Source of the DNA: Mermis nigrescens
Lineage: Eukaryota > Nematoda > Enoplea > Mermithida > Mermithidae
NCBI GenBank assembly: GCA_036768485.1
Contig: JAVLUZ010000154.1
Location: 25,471,637 to 25,535,636, forward strand
Reading direction: 5' to 3'
DNA: 64,000 bases
The position numbers and the translations under genes are program-made. Below the pieces are notes generated by a model, which had not been told where the DNA came from, searched no databases, and was given only the letters and a program-made list of their open reading frames with translations. Below are positions 32,672-43,827 of the stretch, one piece after another. Position 1 is the first letter of the stretch; the number at the start of each line of letters is the position of its first letter.

Positions 32672-34221
32672 TAGGATAGTGATCAGTGACTACTGAACTA
32701 CAAACAACCGGTATGGCTTAGTGATTCAGAATTAATTCGAAAATAGTATATAATTTATGCGTAACGAAATTGCATTTTTTTCAATTAATCGAAGTATCGG
32801 AATGAATAATTGAATAATCTTTTTGGCGCCTAGTTTTTTTTATAATTTACAATTTTCTTTCGATCATTTCCCGTCATTGACTCGACATTTTTGTATAATC
32901 ATAGTAAAGTAATGCTACTTCACTTCGGCGTAGCCTAAGCGTGTTACATATTTTATAAAAATATAAAAGACTTGAAAAATAACTTTTCTACCTTTGTTGA
33001 GAGTCAAGCTTAAGCCGAACTTATTTCCAGCATCGTTTGAGTTCAATATTCCAGCTTTATTAAGTGAGAATGGGAATCAATCATGTCTCGAAACCACGTG
33101 TGATATACGAAGATTTTTATGGTGAAATAATTGAGATCGAAGCGCAATATCGACGTTCCTGCACAGAGAAAGATCAAAAATTTTCATAAAACTCGCTAAT
33201 CATCTTCTATTATATTTTAATGATCGAAATCAGGAAAGATTATTACAATAAAAATATGAATAATCAAAATAAAGCAAACAAAAACTAATAATATTCCAGT
33301 GAAAATACAATCCGTGGAAAACAGAGTAACAAAATTACGTTTCCCAAGAATAAAAATACGCGAGAAAGACGGAAAAGCAAGAATAATAAAATGCATTGAA
33401 AAGTCGGTTGGAAGTTTAGATTATTTGCTTTCTCCCAGAATAAACAAAGCTCTCATGGTGCCCTTTTAAAATTGTTACTAGGGCGACACAATTTATTTTT
33501 TAAACCGATCTTATTTAGGGACTCCAACGAATATATGCTGAGAGAAATTTTTCAAATTTATTAGGATTTTATTTAGATTCTGCAAACATTTCGAATTTAC
33601 TTTTATTCCTTTGTTTAAAAATAATTTTGTATCATTTTTCTTCCTTTAACACGTACCATCTTTGTCCATAACTTTTCTTCCTTTTTCCTGCCCTTTTCTA
33701 CAATAAAGTATTAAATTTTACCACTCATTAAAAAAAGTTACGATCACGAAATGCACGCTGTGGCAAAATCGGTTTATGTATTATAATTTATTATTTATTA
33801 TTAAATGTAATTTATACAGCATAACAGTAAAGTTGAAATTGTGGAAAGTTCTTATCGCGATTGATTACGAGTACGTTTCGTTTATTACGAGTGACGCAAA
33901 AAGCTTTGAAATATTCATCGCAAGATGCAATAGCTACCATTTTTACGTTGTGCCGATTTTCCAATTCATTGAAGCTTGATAAAAAACGTCGAAAAATAGT
34001 GTTTTTTCACATATTAACGATTTGTTGACACTTTTTTAAACCTTTAAATATTTGTGGACCCCAGAATTAAGGCACTGCCCATGTGCACGATTTATTACTT
34101 GTGTGCTCTAGCAAAGCAGCATCGTCGAAAACGTCGGATATTGTTTTTCTGACGTCGTTCAGCCCAAAAAAAGTGTATTTCGGAAGCATTTTTGGGTCGG
34201 CCTATACACAAGGGTGTGCGG
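32672..34221. other. Intergenic, no gene seen
   Basis: AT-rich. A remnant of MITE sequence ('gataaaaaacgtcgaaaaat') lies at 33977-34090. The ORF at 33776-33979 has no recognised similarity. Confidence 0.45.
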
Positions 34222-34229
34222 GTCTGGAC

Positions 34230-34489
34230 CACAACTGGGCATGATGCGGTTCAGGATGGAGGGTATGCACTCCCTGAGAAACCCAAATACCCCCAGATAC
34301 CAAAATACCCCTCAGAAATCAATTTTTGAATTTTTTTGTTTTTTTCGCAATTTGTTGATGCCAATAGATAGTGCTCGATGAGAAACATTTAAAAATGGTG
34401 TTTTTTCGCCCTACCACCATTTTTAAGGCCATGTTTTTGACCTTTGAAAAATCTTGCACCCCTCAGAATTTTTGTGCTGCTCACGTATG
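34230..34489 (+). mobile_element. hAT-type MITE, exact 8-bp TSD
   Basis: Starts cacaactgggcatgatgcgg, ends gctcacgtatg. Flanked by GTCTGGAC (34222-34229, 34490-34497). Confidence 0.86.
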
Positions 34490-34497
34490 GTCTGGAC

Positions 34498-34734
34498 CAT
34501 ACCCGGGCGTGGGAACTTCGGAGGGTATGCAACCCCGAGAAACCCAAATAACCCCCAGAAATCAATTTTTGATAAATATTTTTCGCAATTTTTTGATGCC
34601 AATAGATAGTGCTCGATGAGAATAGTTGGAACATGATGTTTTTTCGCGTCTTACCACCATTTTTAAGGCCATTTTTTGACCTTTGAAAAATCTTGCTCAC
34701 ACTCCCCTAAGAATTTTGGTGCTGCCCACCTATT
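34498..34734 (+). mobile_element. hAT-type MITE abutting previous copy
   Basis: Starts catacccgggcgtgggaact directly after the right duplication of the 34230 copy and ends cccacctattg. No matching right duplication. The pair may have arisen by insertion into the same site or by tandem duplication. Confidence 0.78.
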
Positions 34735-37700
34735 GTTTGTTCGCTGTCCACCTTAGCTGGCTCCCTCTTCCTAATCCGAATTACTACAATTAAGAGTGGA
34801 ATCGGTGTTATTGGCACGAATCCAAATGCTAGATTTATTCATGCATAAAAGTATTAAATCAAAAAATGACGTTTTGGCGTACAAAATACGAGGTTTTTAA
34901 GTTATTTTGAACTGTTCAATAAAAATGTCAGGCATGGTGAGCTGATTCAAGTGTAGAAATTGATTTCGCCATCACACGTTTTCGCCGTTTAGAAAATTTG
35001 AAAATTGGAAAATCCGGCCAAACATTGTTTTTATGAACAGGTTTAAAATTAATCAACTTACTTCAAATGATTTCTCGTGAGTCAAGCTAAATCCACTAAA
35101 TACAGAACAGTGTCCCGCCCCTCTCTCGTCAAAATAAGATTAATGAAAATGTGCCAAAATTTTTGTTCTGCGATTTTTTAATTTATTTGGTCATATGATC
35201 CCTAAACATGCGACGATATTCGAACTATAAAACAAACTCCAAAGATGTCGGCCGCAACCCAAAATTGATCAAAATTTTGACTCTGCTCAGTCGGTTTTAC
35301 GGTAACTTTATTTTTCATGTGCTTTTGTTCACAAATATCTTCATAACCTTCTTTTTTTATCGCTAATAGTATTAATATTGGCTGATGATTTTAGAAAGAA
35401 GTAAAAAGTCTTAGAAATAAATTAGACTTTGGGAAATCTTATACAATCACTACATGTTTAAATTTCAACATTTTTTCCTAGGAAATCTGAGACACAGGTG
35501 GTACTGCATTCTCTCCTTTTGCATTGTCGCAATCTTTGAACTTTAAGACGTACATTCAATCAAGCATTAAATCTAAAACTTTAGCTCTAAAAACAATATT
35601 TGCTTATCGCAAAAGATTTCTATATTTTTTAATCAGACCATGAAAGTAGAGCAGTAAAAATCAAACAAGTACAGCTGTTTTACTTCGTACCACCATTTTT
35701 ACATACCTGTTGATAAAGTTTTATTCCACAAGAGATATTGCACGAAAAAATGTTGCACTGGAAAAATACTTCCAAACAGAAGGTCCCTTGGGTTCATTCT
35801 TCAAGAAATAAGGCTAATATTTCAGTTGAGAGAATCCAACGGTATAAAGCACTTTTCAGAATCTTGAAACATGCTTTTGTGATGGAGCTAATTTCAGGTC
35901 AAAATCTGCAAAAATTAAGTTTAAGCGAAAAGTGCATCACTAGAAAGTTGCTTAGTTCTCGCGTTTTTTCCTAAGAATTATTTTGTGAAATTATTTTTTA
36001 TGTTTGTTAATATTGATTTTTCTTGTTATTTTGTTAATTTTTCTTGCTTGTATTATTTGATTGTATAATTATTTTATGTTTTAAAATGTTTATTTTTCTT
36101 ATCATTCCATGTTATTTGTTATTGATTTGCTCAATAACTCCTTTCAGCATTACGGAGACGTACCCTTTGATGAATTGCGCATTGCATTAATATTTCAAAT
36201 AAGTTTTTGAGTAGAATTAACAAATTTTCAGTTTTTTAATTAAATGATTTATGAGTCGTCCAATACAGTTTTTAGCACAAATTATTTTCATTTATTATTT
36301 TTTGTAGCCATATAACCTGCTTAGTTTCTATCGACTCGCGAGTATGAAAAAAGTTTACATAATTGGAACAGTTCCAGTTTGTGCAAGCTGTAAATTTGAC
36401 GATTATTTATAAGGACAAAGTCTTAACTTTTAATTTTTGCCTGGCCAGTTTATAAACAAAAATGAATCAAAACGTAAACGAATGCCTCAAGCGCTTATCT
36501 TAGAAAAAAATTCGGCCAATGGCATCGAATATTCACATGCCATAACGAGTTTTTCAAAATATAATAACGATTTGTCAAAGGAGCATAAACTTGTGACGTT
36601 ACAGAGGCACAGAGGACAATAGAATAAACATTCTATGAAGTTTAATATTTTGGTAATTTATTAATATTTGGCGGCTCGGTTATACTGTCAAGTCGCCGCT
36701 TTGATAAAATAAAGGTATTTACAATTTTTTACGCCTTTAGTATATTTTTTATTATTTTTCGTTTCATTTTGCTTTTTAATTCTCTTGTGATTTGTTCGTT
36801 TTTATTATTATTGCGATTCAGAACGGTATTGTATTGCAATCTTCGATTTGCTGTTACTGTGTTTAAGAACGACCGACATACATATTTATTTTTGTCAGCT
36901 TCACGAGTACATATTTAAGAGCATTTTTATGCAAGACCTATGAAATTTATCAAGATAAAAGTCATCTTCGCGACCTTCTGAAGCTTGTTGTTCTATTCAA
37001 AAACATTTAGAAAACGACATTTTGATTTCAATTATTTTATAAATATTTTATGGTCCATTTCATCTTTAAAATCATTTAAACCCATTTTTCTCCAGTTTCA
37101 ATAGCGAGCGTGCACCACGAGGACCGCTTCAGTAGATTTTGGAGTCAATCGGTAAGAGTTCAGCCTGAAAAATTGTTAGATAATTTCAAAATTTTAAAAA
37201 CTTTTGTGGGATTTCTTCAGCCTTTTTTGGAAAAGTGAACATAAAAGCTGATCCAGCTTAAAAATAGCTCGAAAGTCTTGTCCCTACTCCCCTGAACAAA
37301 AAACTATCGGAACTGATTTTGAGTGCATCGGTGGAATAAACGCTGCTTTCTATTTATTTAAAGCTAATATTGCTAAAATTTTCTCTCAAAATTCCCTTTT
37401 TCTCCTTTTATATATCGCCTAGCTGCTTAATCTCTTATACGCAGACGTGCATAAAATTCTTATATGATAATTTTACGATAAATTGTTCATATCATGGTAG
37501 GGAAATCGAGGTCCTTAGATGCACAGCATGGCCGATCTGAGAACGAGGTCAAACACTTGAGCTTTTTTGAGACTGACCCTTAAAACTTGTATGCATGCTA
37601 AAGTAGCGTTACATGGACGTTATTCTACATTTTCTGGTCAATTTATAAGGCTTTTAAAGAGAATTTTCAATGTTTGTTAATGTTTTTGACCTATATTTTG

Positions 37701-38511
37701 CCTTATTTTCCCATTTTTCATTCTGGGGTTCTAGCCCCCGTTCCACATGCATGTCTGGTTCCGTCTGGCCCCCAGCTGTTGACTAATCTACTGACTTCGC
37801 AAGAATTCACGTTCCAGAATATAACCGCAATAAATGCTTTACTAGAACTTCTTTTAGTTATTTTTTGGGGTTCTACGATTTTTCTGTTGTTCAACATTTA
37901 TTTTTCAAATTTTTCGAGCTTTAGGATAATTTCTTATGCCGAACGTTTTATTAAAATGAAGAGCAGACGTTTCCTTCAAAGCGTGAAACATCTTTCCTAA
38001 AAGAAACTACAACTGGTGTTTTTGACGCGTAGCATTGTTTAATGTGGATAAGAATTTTAGAGTTAGACTCTCAGTAGGTACTTCCATTACTGTACAAACT
38101 CGGTTCTAATACTAATTAACTTTTGATATACAAAGGCTGTCCGTCAAAAATACAGCTTTTTACTCCGACCTAATTGTACAATGACATGTAACAGGGGGAC
38201 GCTGGACCCCACTCCAAGTCGATCGTCCCTATCCCCCAAAAACCAAAATTTTCGGCCCCTACTTTTGGCGAAAATTCACGTTTTAGAAAATTTTCAGGGT
38301 CTTCTTACCATGTTTGCCCAAAAAATGAAGATTATTTACCACCTTCCTAAATCGCCCGACTAACCTCACCCAAGATTTTGAGCTGTTACAAGTCTGATTG
38401 TACAGCATTTTTATACATCTTGCTAAATTACATATTTTTGATGACTGGCTGATAAGAAATTTCTACTTATTCAAGACTAAGACGTGATAAAAATGTCCTA
38501 AATATTGGAAA
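34735..38511. other. Long intergenic stretch with weak ORFs
   Basis: Mostly AT-rich. The ORF from ATG 35750 to 35974 (MLHWKNTSKQK, 74 residues, no recognised family) and the ORFs at 36437-36622 and 37674-38000 are not supported by similarity. Bases 37530-37760 carry a dispersed repeat ('ggccgatctgag' to 'tctggtcaattt') seen again at 39575-39740 and 41125-41260. Confidence 0.4.
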
Positions 38512-38657
38512 TTAAATAAAGACGTGCCATCCGATGTCTGATACAAAAATCGGAGAATAGTTGAAAAATTCACGAAGAAATGCTAAATATACTTTCTCAC
38601 GAGCCAACTCGGACGGGATGTTGTCCAATTTCGCACGTTCAGCGGAAAGCGAACTAC
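38512..38657 (-). CDS. Possible terminal exon, unknown protein
   Basis: After a TTATAG acceptor at 38658, the frame reads SSLSAERAKLDNIPSE, then LAREKVYLAFLREFF, and stops at 38512 (GWHVFI). The base composition is coding-like compared with its surroundings, and no low-complexity is present. I do not recognise the family, and no partner exon was found upstream, where MITE fragments begin at 38681. Confidence 0.3.
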
Positions 38658-38680
38658 CTATAACGCTATGTGCGTAAACG

Positions 38681-38991
38681 CCACACATGGGCAGCGAACA
38701 AATTCTGGGGGGGTGTCGATAAAGCCGGAGGGCCAATAACTGCACCAAAAATTCAATTCTGGGGTCATCAATTTTAGGACTTTTAGATTGGTGGGGGGGT
38801 TCAGCCAGACCATACATGGGCAGCAAGAAAATTCTGGGAAGGAGGGTAGGGTGAAACCGCTAAAAATCGATAAGAAAAATTGCCGAAAAGTTACTAAAAA
38901 GTAGAATTCTGGGGTCTGCAGTAATCAGCGGGGATTTTCAACTTGCAGGGTGTATACCCCCAAACCCTCCCCAAACCCCCGCCCATGTGTG
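38681..38991 (-). repeat. Two short-subfamily MITE copies
   Basis: First fragment 38681-38805 (cacacatgggcagcgaac, 'ccaaaaattcaattctgggg'). Second copy 38811-38991 (catacatgggcagcaagaaa to cgcccatgtgtg), with flanks AGCCAGAC and GTCCAGAC (6/8). Confidence 0.65.
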
Positions 38992-39117
38992 GTCCAGACG
39001 CCCCTCCCCACGCCCTTGAGTGGTAAACATGCTACGTAAGTTAAATCCTGTAAAAAAACTGCGCCACTGTTCAGAGAACCATCAGCAAATCTTCAATTCC
39101 ATCGCGACAGATTTAAA

Positions 39118-39264
39118 ATGGCCGACAGCTTGATCCGAAGCATTTTTACCTTTTTGTTCAGTCTTTTGGCAATGATAGTGATAGCCGTTACATTCTATCC
39201 GTCCATCATGTCAGCCGTGGAGGACAACGCAGTTGATGGTGCGAAGCGCATAATCTACAGATGA
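39118..39264 (+). CDS. Candidate small membrane protein, 48 residues
   Basis: ATG at 39118 in a good context (aaaatgg), stop at 39262-39264. Residues about 9-27 (IFTFLFSLLAMIVIAVTFY) form one clear membrane-spanning helix, followed by a polar tail (VEDNAVDGAKRII). The codon composition is richer in G and C than the flanks. An overlapping short ORF in another frame begins at 39031. Not recognised. It could be a first exon, but no donor is obvious before the stop. Confidence 0.35.
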   Translation: MADSLIRSIFTFLFSLLAMIVIAVTFYPSIMSAVEDNAVDGAKRIIYR

Positions 39265-39973
39265 TAAAAATAATCATTCATTTCTCATTTCCTGTCGAGC
39301 TGGTGAATATTTAAAAGATATACAATACTTCAATATTAAATATTTTGAATATTAAATCTTTAGAATAATCATATTTTATGAATTAGATAAATATTTGGAC
39401 TAACCGCGTTTCGTTTTCGTCATCGATTTGATTATGTAATACGTCAAAGATTATTTAATTATAATAAAATATGGCTAAATCAGAAAACAACAACCTTACG
39501 ATTGGGTACCGATTTATGTATTAAATTACAAAAAAGTCACAAAACAACCAGCTGTCGTTACCATTTGAACAGCCTGGCCGATCTGGGGAGAACGACCGAC
39601 CGATCTGATGGGAAGCGGGGTCGAAATTGAGTTTGTTTGGGCCAAAATAGCCTCAAAAACTCGTATAAGTGCTAAAATAGCGTTAAAACTACGTTATTAT
39701 TTTGTTTCTGGTCAATTTGAAGTACTTTTGATAAAATTTTCAATTGCACATGTTTCTTCGGTTTTCATTTTCCCTTCTTTTCCCCACAAAATTTTCCATT
39801 TTTTTATTCCAAGGGGGTCTAGACCTTCCCTACACCCCCCACGTTCATGGTCTGGTCCAGACTCCCAAACTCCCCTCCCACGTACATATCTCTTCAAACT
39901 CATGTATGCACGTGAGCGGGGGTTTAGGGGTCTATACGATACATAGGCGTGGTGGATCTGGAGGGGTATGAAA
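39265..39973. other. Intergenic, dispersed repeat
   Basis: Bases 39575-39850 belong to the 'ggccgatctggg' repeat also seen at 37530 and 41125. No gene seen. Confidence 0.45.
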
Positions 39974-40262
39974 CAGGTGGGCAGAGAACCAAAATTCTGG
40001 GCGTAGTGAAAGATTTTTCAAAGGTCAAAAATGACATTAAAATGGAGTTATGACGAAAAGACATCATTTTTCACCGTTTCTCATCGAGGTATCAAAATTG
40101 GTATTGGTATTGGTATTGGTATCAAATTGGTATTGGTATCAAAAAATTGTGAGAAAACAGAAAAAATTTCGAAAATTGGATTCTGGGGGGTATTTTGGTT
40201 TTTTTGGGGTATTCTGCCTTCTGGAGGCGGTGCATACCCGTCATCTCCTCATTCCCAAGTGT
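39974..40262 (-). mobile_element. hAT-type MITE with internal GGTATT array
   Basis: Starts caggtgggcagagaaccaaa, ends attcccaagtgt. The usual 'tggcatc' segment is expanded into a run of about six 'ggtatt' units (40098-40140). No clear duplication. Confidence 0.72.
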
Positions 40263-42061
40263 AATTTGAACCGCCACGATCTCAGAGACCCCTAAAATTA
40301 ATACACCCTCAGAATTGAATTTTTGGTGCCATTTCTAGTAATCTGACCCTACCGGACCCCCAGGAATTTTCGCATCCCAAGAATGGAAAGGTAGGAAATT
40401 TTCTGGGGAAAACATAGATTAAAATTAGAAAAATTTCTTCAAAGATGTGCTAAACTGAATAAAAACTGTGTAACGTAGTCTTAAACGCTATTTTACACTC
40501 ATACCACTTTTTAAAGTCATTTGACCCGAAAAAGCTCTATTTTTGACCCATTCCCAGACCGGCTGACCAACCTCAGATCGGACTTGCTGCGCATTGTCGC
40601 GTCATGACCCAGCGGTCAGTCTCACTCGATTATGTCAGAGTAAGATTCACTAAGTTGGTTCATCAAAATTGAATCTACATATGCCTAGAAGTTCAACTTA
40701 TGCTTACAAAATCTAAACTTTTTTGCAAAGCGAGAAGTTCGATGTACGTGCCTACCGAATTAATCCACGCGATGTCTGCGGGTGAATGGACGACCACTTT
40801 TTCAGGCTAAAATGACCCCAGAACAATAAAAAAATCAAAATAGCGTAAAATAATCATATCAGATAATGTTAGTCTATTTCAAGTTTTTAAAAAATTCGAT
40901 TTTGATTTTATTTCCGCAGAAAATGTTGGCGTTTGTGTACTTCACGCGGTTTAGACTCTCAAGACCACCAAAGAAACGTGTTCGGTTTACCTTTTCCTCT
41001 CTTGCGCCCCTTCTTTTGCTTTGTACAATCTAAGAATCGATGCTTATCTTTATGTAATAGATAATTATTATTGGAAAGCGTAAGCCCATTTTGCATCCTT
41101 CGCGAACAATAAGCTTCTGAGCATGCATGACTGATCTGGGGGAAATCGATTGGTGAACTGAGCTTTTCAGACCAGAATGATCCCGAAAAATAGTATAAAT
41201 GCCAAAAACAGTAAAACTACATAATTCACCATTTCCGATCAATTTTGAGCACTTTTGACAGAAACTATAAGTGACCCGCAGTGCAATAATGCAATAAAAT
41301 TATAAGTGACCCGCAGTGCAATTAATTCAGAATGCAAATTTATATTTTTCATTATCTAGAAGTAAAAAATAGGAATGGGTCGCAAATTCCGTCCTCCCGG
41401 GGCCTTGACGATTCATGTAATGGACTCGTAGATTAAATATTAGTCGGAAAATTCAGCTGCAGCCGGAATTGGCTTAGCTGAGTATACATATGTAGTGTTA
41501 GACCGCGACCCTGAGGCAATCGAAGTAAAAACATATCTCATTTTTCCTATTATTTGCATAGATAATCTCAAAAGAAGTCTAATTATTGAAAAAATCCAAA
41601 TAATTTTTTCAAATTTACCTTCCGTCCTTGACAGCAACTCTGTCTTATTTTCCTTAAAACGATTTCCCACCTACTCTTAAAATCTGTTTCGAATACCCCA
41701 CACATCGTTTATTAGAGATATCGAAAGGTCAACAAATAAAGACAGAAACCAACTCGTAAAAAGCGTTTCGGCAAAACGACACTGAAACAATAGAAAACGA
41801 AGATAGACTTTGAACGACGAAACAATGAACCGCATCGCGAAATGTAATATACGTACGCTAAAATTAATTTAGGCAATTAATTCATCTGGAGCGACCGAAA
41901 AGATCTAAACGAAAACGAATAACAGATAGCGACTTAGTTATACTTGAGCGGCAATCGAATTTTGGGGAATTGGACGGGGCGAAAATTGCCAAAATCGCGA
42001 AAAAACGCGCCGAAATTTTAATCCTCGGGGTCAAGAGCACACGTGGGCGGGCACGGAAGGT
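40263..42061. other. Intergenic, no gene seen
   Basis: Fragments of the short MITE subfamily (40310-40385) and of the 'gatctggggg' repeat (40780-40860, 41125-41260). A 22-base direct repeat ('aagtgacccgcagtgcaat') occurs at 41270 and 41302. Confidence 0.45.
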
Positions 42062-42228
42062 TAAGACCATACATGGGCAGCAGCCAAATTCTGGGGGTAG
42101 GATGGGGCGAAATTGCCAAAAATAGCAAAACAAGCAAAAATCCAATTTTGGGAGGTCGATTGTTTTTTGGGGGAGGGTTCGGTTTCCAGGTAGGGTTCTG
42201 AACCCTAATCAACCCTTGCCCATGTGTG
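42062..42228 (-). repeat. Short-subfamily MITE
   Basis: Starts accatacatgggcagcagcc and ends cttgcccatgtgtg. Diverged flanks GTTAAGAC and GTTCAGAG. Confidence 0.6.
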
Positions 42229-43626
42229 GTTCAGAGCCCCTCCAAGAATCCGACAGACTCCTCAGGATTGAATTTTCGGCACGTTTTTCGGATTTCTGAC
42301 CTGAATAAAAAAACCCGACCCCCAGAATACGGCTGCTGTTCATTTACGGTCAAGAGCCCCAAACCACCCGAGCCCCTGTGCGATTCCATTGGAAAAAACG
42401 TACATTTACCATTTTTTAATAAAAATTCAAGTATAAGACAGCTCAGCAATTCTTGTAACAGAACGTAGTCGAAGGGTAGATTACCCAAACGAGTGTGTCA
42501 AAGAGGGCAAGAGAGACCTGCAGTGTAGCGACTTAAAAGTGCATTTTTGTTTTTGTGTTTATATCTTGATATTTCGGAATTTTTCAGAAGGCAATATATG
42601 TATTTTGTCATTTTTCAACAATTATTCGAAAACGTAGGTCATCTAATGCCACCCCACTATTGTAAAGCCGTGGCTAAAGCTCAAATTAAGACTTGAAGAA
42701 AACTAATTGGTCACGTATTCAGATCCCAAAAATTGCGTCCTTATCAGCTCATCAAAATAACTTGATTGGATGATAACGTAATGCGATGATAAATGGAAAC
42801 TAAAACAACGAAAACATATAAAACGAGCTTAATATAAAAAAATCTTCCTTATTTTGTACTTAACTACTACACAGTAATAATAAGGCAGTCGAAACGAAGA
42901 ACTTTAAAGTGCATTTAAAAAACAATGCGGCACAGTAAGAAAGAAATGTCGAAACAAGAAACGCAATCAACAAGTAAGGAATTTAGCTGTGAACAACAAA
43001 ATAAACGAAAAATTGCCGGAGCCGATTTGAAATTATCAAAAAGCCACAGACATAGAGTAAATTACTGTTTTTTTCCAATTTTGTACTGCACTTTTGATAA
43101 AGTTCTATAGAAAACTTTTCATTCTAGAATAATACTTGAAAAATTATTTATGGGTAGTTGCATGTTAAAAATTATGTCAACAGTTTATACCGTTATCTGA
43201 TACTTGGAAACATTTTTAATTGAATACAAATGTAAAATCCACGGGTTGAACAGCCGCGTGGTTCAAATTTGAGCACCTTTTGAAAAATTTCCAAAGGCTC
43301 TTAAAAACCATATGACGAAATCCTTGATGTATTGATAAGATAATGATACGGCTAACGATTTATAATGATAACAATAAGACGCAGGAAAAAGTAGAGGAAG
43401 AATCTTGTAAAAATTGAAAAGAACGTCATAAAACTTCATTATTCCAACTCAATTTTGATATTAAGAAAATCCTGATAAATAAACGCAGGAATTTAATAAA
43501 ACTCCTAAAAATAAAAATAAAATTGCAAAAAAGTTGTCGCTCTGATTAACACCTGCGAAAATTTTTTCCCGAATCGGCCCACGGCGGCGTCCTATGAAGT
43601 GGACAGATAGGGATTTTAGTGAAAAT
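42229..43626. other. Region downstream of P3H
   Basis: Bases 42240-42345 are another short-subfamily MITE fragment. Holds the weak ORF at 42925-43110. The P3H 3' UTR and polyadenylation site should lie here; no confident signal assigned. Confidence 0.4.
42925..43110 (+). CDS. Weak basic ORF or first exon
   Basis: ATG at 42925, MRHSKKEMSKQETQS onward, Lys/Gln/Ser-rich. A possible donor AGA|GTAAAT at about 43057 would end it at KSHRHR in phase 0, giving a 44-residue first coding exon. Without splicing it reads 61 residues to 43110. Unrecognised. Confidence 0.2.
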   Translation: MRHSKKEMSKQETQSTSKEFSCEQQNKRKIAGADLKLSKSHRHRVNYCFFPILYCTFDKVL

Positions 43627-43827
43627 TCAAAAAGTGGAAATATGATAGGAATTATCGACGCGGGCTAAGAACTTTTCGGCCTCGAGCCGCTCCAATTCTT
43701 GGTGATCGGGGTCAAGGGTCATCCACAGGGCCAGGGCACATCTCGTGCCCCGTTTTACTGCTTTGACCCCGTGCAACGCGCTACCTATGAAACCCACCAT
43801 TTGACCGCACCTTGGCTTCAATGATGC
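43627..43827 (-). CDS. P3H: P3H last exon: distal His and 2OG Arg
   Basis: Acceptor CTGTAG at 43828, phase 0. It reads ASLKPRCGQMVGFIGS then ALHGVKAVKRGTRCALALW and MTLDPDHQELER, very close to the family pattern. The His of ALHG is the third iron ligand. The Arg of KRGTR, 10 residues on, is the 2-oxoglutarate contact (Arg is typical of P3H, Lys of P4H). The stop at 43627 follows ISTF. Confidence 0.93.
   Translation of the reverse strand, partial: ASLKPRCGQMVGFIGSALHGVKAVKRGTRCALALWMTLDPDHQELERLEAEKFLARVDNSYHISTF

Noticed and set aside
31992..32696. 234-residue Gly/Leu-rich protein
   Set aside because: It is the translated 17-18 base minisatellite; all frames and the opposite strand are open for the same reason.
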